Assembly: GCF_036962685.1 (NCBI RefSeq)
Contig: NZ_JBALOP010000017.1
Coordinates: 62,001 to 126,000 of the forward strand
Source: Ferdinandcohnia sp036962685
GTDB taxonomy: Bacteria; Bacillota; Bacilli; Bacillales; Bacillaceae_L
Length of the DNA stretch: 64,000 nt
Direction: 5' to 3'
Made by a program: the position numbers and the translations under genes. Of the stretch, positions 7,673 through 14,718 are shown piece by piece; positions within the stretch are counted from its first letter, which is position 1; each line of letters begins with the position of its first letter. The notes beneath the pieces were generated by a model. It made no database searches and had not been told where the DNA came from. It was given only the letters and a program-made list of their open reading frames with translations.

Positions 7673-7715
7673 TAACACATTAGACGAACATATATTCTTT
7701 TAGGAGGGAGAAATA
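7662..7715 (+). repeat. Duplicated leader, copy 2, with SOS-box-like core
   Basis: Parallels 6364-6417: AGGGTTTTATTTA, then CGAACATATATTCT (7685-7698), then GGAGGGA before the ATG at 7716. The core has two mismatches to the LexA consensus. Confidence 0.55.
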
Positions 7716-8909
7716 ATGGCTAGCATTCAAAAACGTGGTGAAAATTCTTGGTTAATGGTTGTGGAAGCTGGATATAACGCTAAAGGAAAAAGGATTAGAA
7801 GAACGAAAACAATTCGAATTGAAGATAAGGCCTTACTAAAAACCAAAAAGAAGCTACAGGATCACCTGGAACTTATACTTGCAAAGTTTCAGATGGAGGT
7901 AGAAGCTGGTGAATATATCACGCCTGAAAAAATGCTTCTAAAGGACTTTATTGAAGTGTGGGAAAGTAAATATGCACAAGAGAACCTTTCTGAACAAACA
8001 TTAGATGTTTACTTGACCTATATTAAAAATCACATCACACCATATTTCGGTCACATGAGGATTGACCAAATAAAACCAATTCATATTGTAAATTTCCTTG
8101 CTCAAATACAGAGAAAAGATGGTAGAGAAGGTCCAGTTTCTGCTGGAACAAAACAATATATCCATAGAGTATTGAGAAATATCTTTGAAAGAGCTGTAAA
8201 GTGGCAGTTTGTAAAATCAAATCCGGTTGACTCTGTTGAAAAACCGCAAAACAATGACGATGATGAAGAAAAAGATGTGTATGATGCCAATGAAGTAGAA
8301 GTGTTGTTAGCATCGGTTCAAGATCGTAGTCCACATTGGAGAATCTTTGTATCCTTAGCGTTAGCTGCTGGATTAAGACGCGGGGAATTATTAGGTTTGG
8401 AATGGTCCAATGTAGATTTAAATGAAAAAACAATAACAATCATACAAACAATAACAAGAGGGAAATCCGGGAAGCCTATTATAAAAAAGCCTAAATCAAA
8501 GAAATCCAAAAGAATAATTTCTCTCCCCTCTTCTATCGTAAATGAATTAGAAGATTTTCAGTTATATTGGAAAAAAGAAAAAATGAAAATGAGGGATAAG
8601 TGGATTGAGGAAGAACACGAATGGCTTTTTTGCAACGAAGATGGCACACACTTCTACCCCACCACTCCAACAACATGGTGGAGAAGATTTGTTAATTCCG
8701 TTGGAATAAGATTCATTCGTCTTCATGATTTACGTCACACCTCAGCAACTTTATTAATTAACCAAGGTGTACATGCAAAAATTATCTCCAAACGTTTAGG
8801 TCATTCTGGAATTCGAATAACGATGGATACGTATGGACATGCTCTAAGGTCTGCCGATGAAGGGGCAGCAGAAAAATTAGATGATATTTTTAAAAGAAAA
8901 AAGGCATAA
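7716..8909 (+). CDS. int: Phage tyrosine integrase, 397 aa
   Basis: Full-length tyrosine recombinase with an N-terminal arm-binding domain, a SAM-like core-binding domain (residues about 75-170) and a catalytic domain. The active-site residues are visible: Arg in AAGLRRGELLGLEW, HxxR in HDLRHTSATL, His in LGHSGIRITM and the nucleophile Tyr in DTYGHALR. It catalyses site-specific insertion and excision. It is followed directly by repeat arm sites and the tRNA-Val gene, so the target is almost surely the 3' end of that tRNA. AGGAGGG precedes the ATG. Confidence 0.95.
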   Translation: MASIQKRGENSWLMVVEAGYNAKGKRIRRTKTIRIEDKALLKTKKKLQDHLELILAKFQMEVEAGEYITPEKMLLKDFIEVWESKYAQENLSEQTLDVYLTYIKNHITPYFGHMRIDQIKPIHIVNFLAQIQRKDGREGPVSAGTKQYIHRVLRNIFERAVKWQFVKSNPVDSVEKPQNNDDDEEKDVYDANEVEVLLASVQDRSPHWRIFVSLALAAGLRRGELLGLEWSNVDLNEKTITIIQTITRGKSGKPIIKKPKSKKSKRIISLPSSIVNELEDFQLYWKKEKMKMRDKWIEEEHEWLFCNEDGTHFYPTTPTTWWRRFVNSVGIRFIRLHDLRHTSATLLINQGVHAKIISKRLGHSGIRITMDTYGHALRSADEGAAEKLDDIFKRKKA

Positions 8910-8917
8910 AAAATCAA

Positions 8918-8965
8918 TTCGTCAACAGTTCGTCAACATTTAGATTTTTAATCGTTGTTGGCGAA
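8918..8965. other. Putative integrase arm sites / att end
   Basis: TTCGTCAACA occurs at 8918-8927 and 8929-8938, and its complement with one change (TGTTGGCGAA) at 8956-8965. Repeats of this kind between an integrase gene and a tRNA 3' end are typical of att arm-type binding sites. The core would be within or next to the tRNA end at about 9010. Confidence 0.5.
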
Positions 8966-8973
8966 AAATAATA

Positions 8974-9002
8974 AAGCCTAGAACCATTATGGCTCTAGGC
9001 TT
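8974..9002 (-). terminator. Terminator of tRNA-Val
   Basis: AAGCCTAGA and TCTAGGCTT form a 9-bp stem. On the minus strand it is followed by TATTATTTTT, so it ends the tRNA transcript. Confidence 0.8.
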
Positions 9003-9009
9003 CAATTGA

Positions 9010-9082
9010 TGATTCCGATTGGGCTCGAACCAACGACCTCCACCCTGTCAAGGTGGCGCTCTCCCAGCTGAGCTACGGAATC
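9010..9082 (-). tRNA. tRNA-Val (anticodon GAC)
   Basis: A full cloverleaf reads on the minus strand: acceptor GATTCCG/CGGAATC, D-arm AGCTCAGCTGGGAGAGC, anticodon stem CCACC/GGTGG with loop TTGACAG, and T-arm with GGTTCGAGCC. The anticodon is GAC, decoding valine GUC. The 3' end is A followed by TCA, so CCA is not encoded. Its 3' end faces the integrase and is the likely insertion site of the element. Confidence 0.93.
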
Positions 9083-9264
9083 ACTATATATGAATAATTC
9101 ATAATATACATCCATTTTGAAGGTTTGTCAATTAGATTCTACTAATTTTATTGGGATCACTCACTCTGATAATATTAATATGATAAAAACAATACTAATG
9201 TAGTATTGACACATAATAATTTTATATGTAAAGATATTATTAAGGCAAAGTACAACTAAATAGT
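9083..9264. other. Intergenic: AT-rich, likely symporter promoter
   Basis: Separates the tRNA from the riboswitch. It contains TATGATAAAA and TAGTATTGACACATAATAATTTTATATG (TTGACA at about 9205), compatible with a sigma-A promoter driving the riboswitch leader. No gene is seen here. Confidence 0.4.
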
Positions 9265-9401
9265 CGCTGAATTCCCAAAATCGGGAAACGGGGGAACCAT
9301 ATTGTGCAAAAGGAAATGCACTCGGGGTGAATCCTTTTTTAAAAAGGTAGGACATTCTTCATCCGAATCCGACAGCTAACCTCGTAAGCATCAGGAGAGA
9401 G
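9265..9401 (+). promoter_or_regulatory. c-di-AMP riboswitch (ydaO/yuaA type)
   Basis: Diagnostic conserved blocks occur in order: CGCTGA, AACGGGGGAACCA, GGGGTGAATCC, CCGAATCCGACAGCTAACCT and CGTAAGC, ending GAGAGAG. This is the ydaO/yuaA class, which binds cyclic di-AMP and turns off downstream genes. It is followed by an intrinsic terminator and then the symporter gene. Known members control potassium and osmolyte transport and cell-wall hydrolases. Confidence 0.92.
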
Positions 9402-9424
9402 CATTGTTGCGCAAATCAACGTTT

Positions 9425-9456
9425 AAGGCCACGAGCCATACTCTCGTGGCTTTTTG
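9425..9456 (+). terminator. Riboswitch-controlled terminator
   Basis: GCCACGAG-CCATACT-CTCGTGGC followed by TTTTTGTGTC. A strong stem placed between the c-di-AMP aptamer and the symporter start, as expected for transcriptional attenuation. Confidence 0.85.
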
Positions 9457-9544
9457 TGTCTCCAAAAGTATGCTTTTCATCGCAATTTACATTTCTCTTT
9501 TGCCGCCAATACACACATTTACTACATCTACGAGGAGGTTTCTT

Positions 9545-10774
9545 ATGTCATTGACTAAAAAGATTTTATTAGGTTTAGGTTTAGGTGCACTTGTCGGTCT
9601 TATCTTGAATTTAACATCACCACAGCTTTTTGAATACGCTAACACTTGGGTATTCGTACCGTTAGGTCAAATTTTCTTGAATTTAATCAAGATGCTTGTT
9701 GTTCCAATTGTCTTAGTATCTATCACTCTAGGAGTTGCAGGACTTGGTGATCCTAAGAAACTTGGTAGAATTGGAGCAAAAACGATTACTTACTTTTTAG
9801 CAACAACTACGATTGCCATTATCATTGCAATCGCACTTGCTTCTATATTTAAGCCAGGGGCTGGAGGTGCATTTGATACAGAGGGAGTAACCTACGATGG
9901 GGCAACTGAAGCTCCTCCTGTTATGGAAACGTTAATAAATATTATCCCAACGAATCCTTTTACCGCAATGAATGATGCGAATATGCTTCAAATTATTGCT
10001 TTTGCTGTTTTTATAGGTTTAGCTTTAACTGTTTTAGGTGAAAAAACAAAAGGTATTTTAAATCTATTTGAGCAAGCAAATGAAATCATGATGTATCTTG
10101 TTAATCTTGTGATGAAAACAGCCCCATACGGAACATTTGGATTAATAGCAACTGCGATTGGAAGCCAAGGGTACGCTGCAATTAAAGCAATGCTCGCTTA
10201 TTTCCTAATTGTTCTTGGCGCCTTACTTATCCATGCCATTGTCACATATGGCGGTACGATTGCATTTTTGGCAAAACGAAGTCCAATCGAGTTTTTCAAA
10301 GGGTTTGCACCTGCGATGACAGTTGCATTTAGTACATCAAGTAGTAATGCTACACTTCCAGTTTCAATGGAAACAGCACAAAAAAATCTAAAGGTTCCTG
10401 AACCGATTAGTAGCTTTGTTCAACCGTTAGGTGCAACAATCAATATGGATGGAACAGCAATCATGCAAGGTGTTGCGACCATTTTCATTGCACAGGTATA
10501 TGGTGTTGAACTTACATTTACTCAAATTTTAGTGGTTATTTTAACAGCTGTGCTTGCAAGTGTTGGTACGGCTGGTGTTCCTGGTGTTGGTTTAATCATG
10601 CTGGCGATGGTACTAACAGCGGTTGGTTTACCAGCAGAAGGTATCGGTTTAATTATCGGTATTGACCGATTACTTGATATGACACGTACAGCAGTTAATA
10701 TTACTGGCGATGCTGCATGTGCCGTGTATGTTGCAGAATCTGAAAAGAAACATATGGGTGAAGCGACTGCTTAA
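9545..10774 (+). CDS. Dicarboxylate/amino acid:cation symporter, 409 aa
   Basis: A DAACS/GltP-family secondary transporter with about eight membrane spans and two re-entrant loops. The family signatures are clear: AFSTSSSNATLPVSMETAQK (HP1 serine-rich loop), QPLGATINMDGTAIMQG (TM7 NMDGT) and GIDRLLDMTRTAVNITGDA (TM8 Asp/Arg/Asn). It takes up glutamate, aspartate or C4-dicarboxylates with Na+ or H+. I start at ATG 9545 (MSLTKKILLG), which follows GAGGAGG; the open frame upstream runs through the riboswitch terminator and is not coding. Control by c-di-AMP would link anionic solute uptake to osmotic state. Confidence 0.9.
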   Translation: MSLTKKILLGLGLGALVGLILNLTSPQLFEYANTWVFVPLGQIFLNLIKMLVVPIVLVSITLGVAGLGDPKKLGRIGAKTITYFLATTTIAIIIAIALASIFKPGAGGAFDTEGVTYDGATEAPPVMETLINIIPTNPFTAMNDANMLQIIAFAVFIGLALTVLGEKTKGILNLFEQANEIMMYLVNLVMKTAPYGTFGLIATAIGSQGYAAIKAMLAYFLIVLGALLIHAIVTYGGTIAFLAKRSPIEFFKGFAPAMTVAFSTSSSNATLPVSMETAQKNLKVPEPISSFVQPLGATINMDGTAIMQGVATIFIAQVYGVELTFTQILVVILTAVLASVGTAGVPGVGLIMLAMVLTAVGLPAEGIGLIIGIDRLLDMTRTAVNITGDAACAVYVAESEKKHMGEATA

Positions 10775-10786
10775 TAAGCACCAATT

Positions 10787-10820
10787 TGCGACAGGGATCA
10801 TCCCTGTCGCATTCCTTTTT
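10787..10820 (+). terminator. Terminator of symporter gene
   Basis: GCGACAGGGATCATCCCTGTCGC is an almost perfect palindrome, followed by ATTCCTTTTT. Confidence 0.9.
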
Positions 10821-10863
10821 AAAACGGTATAATAGGACATGTAAATTGTTTGTTTGGAGGATT

Positions 10864-11595
10864 ATGATGATGACGATTAATAAAGGCACTGTTAGGGAAA
10901 TGACTATACATAGTAAGATTTTAAATGAAGAACTTGAGCTTATTGTTTATTTACCGGCAGCCTTCTCTCCCCTCTATAAATACAATGTTCTCATCGCTCA
11001 GGATGGACGCGATTATTTTAATCTAGGCAGGGTTGCACGGGTAGCCGATAAGCTTTTAGAAACTGGTGAAATCAGCAATACCATAATTGTTGGGGTTCCA
11101 TATAAAAGCGTTGCAGACCGCCGTATGAAATACCACCCAGATGGTGAGCAGCATCATTTATATAAGCGTTTTTTAGGGGAAGAACTCGTAACATTTCTTG
11201 ATCAGGAGTTTCCAACCTATCAAATGGGCCAAGGTCGCGCACTAATCGGGGATTCACTGGCGGCAACTATTTCGCTTTTAACTGCACTTGAATACCCTCA
11301 TACCTTTGGAAAGATAATGATGCAATCACCTCTTGTAAACGATTATGTTCTTCAAAAGGTTGAAGATTTTGAAGAGCCGCATCTCCTTGATTTGTATCAT
11401 ATCATCGGAACAGGTGAAACTGAGGTAAAAACAACAAATGGTGATATTGAAGATTTTTTAACACCAAACCGCGAATTGCATGACATCATTGTGAAAAAGG
11501 GTTATCCCTATTTTTATGAGGAATTTAATGGAAATCATACATGGAAATTTTGGCAGCCTGATTTACCAAGAGCCCTTTCAAAAATGTTAAAATAA
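10864..11595 (+). CDS. yjcH: YjcH-like esterase, about 243 aa
   Basis: Alpha/beta-hydrolase of the enterochelin-esterase-like group (esterase D family). The nucleophile elbow is RALIGDSLAATISLL (G-D-S-L), a GQDGRDY-like oxyanion region occurs at residues 40-50 (IAQDGRDYFNLG), and the catalytic His is in EEFNGNHTWKFW. It is probably a cytoplasmic ester hydrolase with unknown substrate. It precedes yjcG and yjcF homologues, the same trio as in B. subtilis. Three ATGs in tandem (10864, 10867, 10870) follow GGAGG; the second or third has the better spacing. Confidence 0.8.
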   Translation: MMMTINKGTVREMTIHSKILNEELELIVYLPAAFSPLYKYNVLIAQDGRDYFNLGRVARVADKLLETGEISNTIIVGVPYKSVADRRMKYHPDGEQHHLYKRFLGEELVTFLDQEFPTYQMGQGRALIGDSLAATISLLTALEYPHTFGKIMMQSPLVNDYVLQKVEDFEEPHLLDLYHIIGTGETEVKTTNGDIEDFLTPNRELHDIIVKKGYPYFYEEFNGNHTWKFWQPDLPRALSKMLK

Positions 11596-11712
11596 TCGGC
11601 ATTCGTATTCTATCATTTTCGGATATTTGATATAATTGTGTTATTATTTTCGTAAAACTCAAGTCAGGTACTTCACGTTTTGATTTATTTAATCCATAAG
11701 GAGGGCAATAAA

Positions 11713-12228
11713 ATGAAATATGGCATTGTTATCTTCCCGTCCAAAAAACTTCAAGACACGGCAAACTCGTACCGCAAAAGGTATGACCCGCATTATGCAT
11801 TAATTCCACCACATATTACGGTTAAAAATGTATTTGAAGCATCCGATGATGAGATTAAGGATATTACAACGGAATTAGAAGCGGTTTCCAAGCTGGTCGA
11901 ACCATTTAAATTAGAGGTCATGAAGGTTAGCTCCTTTTCCCCTGTTAATAATGTAATTTACTTGAAAGTAAACCCGAATGAAGAATTACAAAAACTTCAT
12001 AAAGAACTTCACTCCGGTTATTTTGCAGGAGAACCCGAATATGCATTTGTTCCCCATATTACAATTGGACAAAAGCTATCGGGCGATGAGCATTCAGATG
12101 TGTATGGTCAGTTACGTATGTTAAAAATGGATCACGAGGAACAAATTGACCGGTTCCATCTCCTTTATCAGCTGGAAAACGGGTCCTGGACCGTTTACGA
12201 AACATTTCGTTTAGGAAAGGAAAATTGA
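11713..12228 (+). CDS. yjcG: YjcG-like 2H phosphoesterase, 171 aa
   Basis: Carries the two HxT motifs of the LigT/2H phosphoesterase family: PPHITVKNVF near residue 35 and VPHITIGQKL near residue 115. Members hydrolyse or ligate 2'-5' phosphodiesters or cyclic phosphates in RNA; the substrate of YjcG is not known. Start at ATG 11713 (MKYGIVIFPS) with AAGGAGGG upstream. yjcF follows seven bases later, so they form one transcript. Confidence 0.9.
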   Translation: MKYGIVIFPSKKLQDTANSYRKRYDPHYALIPPHITVKNVFEASDDEIKDITTELEAVSKLVEPFKLEVMKVSSFSPVNNVIYLKVNPNEELQKLHKELHSGYFAGEPEYAFVPHITIGQKLSGDEHSDVYGQLRMLKMDHEEQIDRFHLLYQLENGSWTVYETFRLGKEN

Positions 12229-12235
12229 ACACAGT

Positions 12236-12658
12236 ATGGAAGTAAGAATTGTAACGAACAACAAAGAAAAAGACGATGCCTACACAATCAGAAAAGTGGT
12301 CTTCGTCGATGAACAAAATGTACCTCTTGAAGAAGAGATTGATCAATTTGAGGATGAAGCTACACATATTGTCCTTTATGATAACAATGAACCTGTAGGA
12401 GCTGGTCGTTTCCGTGTACTTGATGGATACGGCAAGGTGGAACGGATTTGTGTTCTTGCTTCTCACCGTAAAAAAGGTGCGGGGAATTTACTTATGCATA
12501 AGATGGAGGACATTGCGAAAGAAAAAGGTATTTCAAAATTAAAACTCAATGCTCAAACACATGCAGAAAACTTCTATAAAAGACTAGGATATGAAACTGT
12601 ATCAGGTCTATTTATGGATGCTGGTATACCTCATGTCACGATGATCAAGTTATTGTAG
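12236..12658 (+). CDS. yjcF: YjcF-like GNAT acetyltransferase, 140 aa
   Basis: A single GNAT domain: the acetyl-CoA loop is VLASHRKKGAGNLLMH (R/K-x-x-G-x-G) and the end is FYKRLGYETVSG, as in the ElaA/YjcF group. It transfers an acetyl group to an unknown amine. It is the last gene of the yjcH-yjcG-yjcF series; a terminator follows immediately. Confidence 0.9.
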   Translation: MEVRIVTNNKEKDDAYTIRKVVFVDEQNVPLEEEIDQFEDEATHIVLYDNNEPVGAGRFRVLDGYGKVERICVLASHRKKGAGNLLMHKMEDIAKEKGISKLKLNAQTHAENFYKRLGYETVSGLFMDAGIPHVTMIKLL

Positions 12659-12663
12659 GAATT

Positions 12664-12692
12664 AGGATGTCTTAATTGACATCCTTTTTTTG
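12664..12692 (+). terminator. Terminator after yjcF
   Basis: AGGATGTC-TTAATT-GACATCCT followed by TTTTTTTG. Confidence 0.9.
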
Positions 12693-12740
12693 TTGGATAA
12701 AAAAAGGAAAACCTGCTCATTCTACCATAGAGAGGTGAGC

Positions 12741-13418
12741 ATGTTGGACTTTTTTAAAATTGCCATTGATTTAGTAATTGGCCTTTTAGGGTTACTCATA
12801 CTTACAAAAATTCTGGGAAAAACACAAATAACCCAAATTACGGCTTTTGATTTTATTTCTGCTTTGGTACTAGGTGAGTTAGTTGGAAATGCTGTTTTCG
12901 ATCGAGATATCGGGATCTTTCAAATTCTTTTTGCCATCCTTATTTGGGGGGTTCTAATTTATATGATTGAATTGATTACACAGAAGATTCGAAGGACAAG
13001 GCCCTTTCTTGAAGGAAAACCTTCTATCATCATTCACAAGGGAAAAATTATTAAAGATCATTTAAAGAAAAACAAACTGGATATTAATCAACTCCAGCAT
13101 CTTCTTCGTTCGAAGGGGGTTTTTTCTATTAGAGAGGCCGAATATGCGATTTTAGAGACAGATGGATCCATCAGTGTCCTAAAAAAGTCTCCCTATGAAC
13201 CACCCACCCGACAGGATTATAATATGATGGAACAAAAGGTGCGACTCCCAATTACATTGGTAAGTGATGGTGTCTTGATTCAAGAAAATTTAAAGGAAAG
13301 TGGTTTTTCAGTAGAGTGGTTACAATCGGAATTGAAAAGCCAGGGTGTAGCCACATATAAGGATTTACTTTATGCAGAATGGCGTGAAGAGGAAGGCTTG
13401 TACGTTCAAGAATTCTAG
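12741..13418 (+). CDS. DUF421 membrane protein (YetF-like), 225 aa
   Basis: Three N-terminal membrane segments (residues about 5-25, 35-52 and 58-75) with the family block ITAFDFISALVLGELVGNAV, then two cytoplasmic DUF421-type alpha/beta repeats (KPSIIIHKGKIIKDHLKKNK and LPITLVSDGVLIQENLKESG). This matches YetF/YkjA/YdfS proteins; spore-associated relatives have been linked to germination or DPA phenotypes in Bacillus, but no biochemical role is certain. The start at 12741 follows GAGGTG; the open frame before it overlaps the yjcF terminator. Confidence 0.85.
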   Translation: MLDFFKIAIDLVIGLLGLLILTKILGKTQITQITAFDFISALVLGELVGNAVFDRDIGIFQILFAILIWGVLIYMIELITQKIRRTRPFLEGKPSIIIHKGKIIKDHLKKNKLDINQLQHLLRSKGVFSIREAEYAILETDGSISVLKKSPYEPPTRQDYNMMEQKVRLPITLVSDGVLIQENLKESGFSVEWLQSELKSQGVATYKDLLYAEWREEEGLYVQEF

Positions 13419-13429
13419 CCTTCCCTTTA

Positions 13430-13672
13430 TTAGATGGATTCGTTATAGAGCAACCCATTGCCAGTATATTGCGCACGGATATTTTCGATATATTGGCTTT
13501 GTTTTTTCGTCATTGCTTTTCGTTCAACTTGGTGTAAATCATAGGTACGCTGATTAACGTTCAATGATACTGGATTCACTTGATGAAGTTTCATTTGGGG
13601 TGTTTTATAATTCGTAGTACGGTGAACATATTGATTGTATTGGTCATTGTTGATTGGTAATATATAGCCCAT
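13430..13672 (-). CDS. Small conserved Bacillus protein, 80 aa
   Basis: Begins MGYILPINNDQYNQYVHRTT, a pattern seen in small uncharacterised Bacillus proteins. It is hydrophilic, rich in Gln/Asn/Tyr, without Cys. GGAGGG lies correctly before the ATG at 13672. It lies next to spoVIF and in the same direction, behind spoVIF's terminator. A TAAAGTATG (13717-13725, minus strand CATACTTTA) resembles a sigma-K -10 but lacks a good -35. Function unknown. Confidence 0.6.
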   Translation of the reverse strand: MGYILPINNDQYNQYVHRTTNYKTPQMKLHQVNPVSLNVNQRTYDLHQVERKAMTKKQSQYIENIRAQYTGNGLLYNESI

Positions 13673-13782
13673 TCTTTTCCCTCCGTTCCCTCTTTTATTG
13701 CATATGTATGTTTTCGTAAAGTATGTATTATTATTGAAAGAATTCGAAGCAAGCCTTGTATTTGTAGGGGTCCTATAGAAAA

Positions 13783-13805
13783 AGGTCTGACTATTCATCA
13801 GACCT
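13783..13805 (-). terminator. Terminator of spoVIF
   Basis: AGGTCTGA-CTATTCA-TCAGACCT. On the minus strand it is followed by TTTTTC, just after the spoVIF stop. Confidence 0.8.
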
Positions 13806-13811
13806 CCATCC

Positions 13812-14066
13812 TTATTTTTTGTTAATCATTTTTGAAATCGTGTTAAAGTCCATTTTTTCTTTGCCATTTACGATGCTATTCACAATTTTGTCTTCTAGCT
13901 GTTTATTTACTGGCTTATTTGCAATTTTAGAGACCTTTTTAATTACATTACGAACTGTAGCTTCATCCTTAAAATTCGCATTTTGCAACGAGTTTGCTAG
14001 CTTGAATACCTCCTGCATATCTACGCCTGTTTTCTTTCCGATATTATTAAAAAAGTTATTATCCAT
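13812..14066 (-). CDS. spoVIF: Sporulation protein SpoVIF, 84 aa
   Basis: The sequence MDNNFFNNIGKKTGVDMQEV with VRNVIKKVSKIANKPVNKQL and a short C-terminus matches SpoVIF (YjcC), a sigma-K-dependent protein required for coat assembly and spore resistance in B. subtilis. Length is normal for the family. A sigma-K-like promoter (CATACGATA, minus strand, 14092-14100) precedes it, in line with known control. AAGGAGGC lies before the ATG. Confidence 0.9.
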   Translation of the reverse strand: MDNNFFNNIGKKTGVDMQEVFKLANSLQNANFKDEATVRNVIKKVSKIANKPVNKQLEDKIVNSIVNGKEKMDFNTISKMINKK

Positions 14067-14091
14067 TTCGAAGCCTCCTTACATTGTGTTA

Positions 14092-14119
14092 TATCGTATG
14101 ACATCCGCCTAAAAGTGGT
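14092..14119 (-). promoter_or_regulatory. Sigma-K-like promoter of spoVIF
   Basis: Minus strand: AC, 17 bases, CATACGATA. Matches the sigma-K consensus (AC-N16/17-CATANNNTA); spoVIF is a known sigma-K gene, which supports using this motif for neighbours. Confidence 0.75.
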
Positions 14120-14154
14120 GCAAGAAACTATATCCCTTTTCTTAAATGGAGAAA

Positions 14155-14176
14155 GTACGAGTCAATTGACTCGTAC
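14155..14176 (-). terminator. Palindromic terminator after YjcZ-type gene
   Basis: A perfect 22-bp palindrome (GTACGAGTCAA and its complement) followed on the minus strand by TTTCTCC. Likely a terminator, weak in T-run. Confidence 0.55.
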
Positions 14177-14199
14177 CTCGATTTTGGGGAATGTTGTGA

Positions 14200-14331
14200 T
14201 TAGTTAAAGAAAGAAGCACCTACAATAATTAGTAGGATGAACAATACAACGATTAATACAAAAGTTGATCCCCCGCCATATCCACCATAGCCGTAGCCAC
14301 CGCAGCCACAACCACCGAATCCGTAGCCCAT
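14200..14331 (-). CDS. YjcZ-family sporulation peptide, 43 aa
   Basis: A Gly/Tyr/Cys-rich head (MGYGFGGCGCGGYGYGGYGG) followed by one hydrophobic span and FFN at the end, the signature of YjcZ/YhcN-type small spore membrane peptides. GGAGG stands eight bases before the ATG at 14331. A sigma-K-like promoter lies upstream (14364-14391). Probably sits in a forespore or coat-side membrane; molecular function unknown. Confidence 0.88.
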   Translation of the reverse strand: MGYGFGGCGCGGYGYGGYGGGSTFVLIVVLFILLIIVGASFFN

Positions 14332-14363
14332 ATTTTGCACCTCCTCGTATAAAGAGTACATTA

Positions 14364-14391
14364 TAAAATATGTTTTGATGGTCAAACTTGT
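14364..14391 (-). promoter_or_regulatory. Sigma-K-like promoter of YjcZ-type gene
   Basis: Minus strand: AC, 17 bases, CATATTTTA. About 33 bases before the start codon. Confidence 0.65.
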
Positions 14392-14431
14392 GAGGACAGG
14401 TGCACAGGGCTAACGTGGAAATTTTAGTACA

Positions 14432-14659
14432 TTAATCATCCAATTTCTTTTCTAGCTCCTGCTGTTTTTTGGAGAACCATTGATCCAGCTTTTCCATTCT
14501 TGCTTCAAGTTCTTTTTCAAATTTACCCGCTTGTACCACCAACTGGTTTAATCCCTTCTCGTTTTCCGCAGCCCATTTATCCAGCTTTCCTATTGCCTCA
14601 TCATGGTCTTTGTAGTAATCTGCAACAAATCGTTCTATTTCTTTTTCAAATTTACTCAT
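14432..14659 (-). CDS. Small coiled-coil protein, 75 aa
   Basis: Starts MSKFEKEIERFVADYYKDHD; it is entirely helical, with heptads in the second half (KFEKELEARMEKLDQWFSKK). GGAGG is seven bases before this ATG; an in-frame GTG two codons upstream is less likely. It lies just downstream of the aprX terminator and has no obvious promoter of its own. No family recognised. Confidence 0.6.
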   Translation of the reverse strand: MSKFEKEIERFVADYYKDHDEAIGKLDKWAAENEKGLNQLVVQAGKFEKELEARMEKLDQWFSKKQQELEKKLDD

Positions 14660-14694
14660 GGCCACACCTCCACTCCACTATTTATTAAATGATA

Positions 14695-14718
14695 AAAACA
14701 GGCTACTTGAGCCTGTTT
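14695..14718 (-). terminator. Terminator of aprX
   Basis: AAAACAGGCT-ACTTG-AGCCTGTTTT, with TTTTATC following on the minus strand; it overlaps the last base of aprX. Confidence 0.85.

Noticed and set aside
9161..9355. Minus-strand 64-codon frame
   Set aside because: Lies over the c-di-AMP riboswitch; no ribosome site.
9404..9544. N-terminal extension of the symporter
   Set aside because: It would translate the riboswitch end and its terminator; the ATG at 9545 has a strong ribosome site and the normal family N-terminus.
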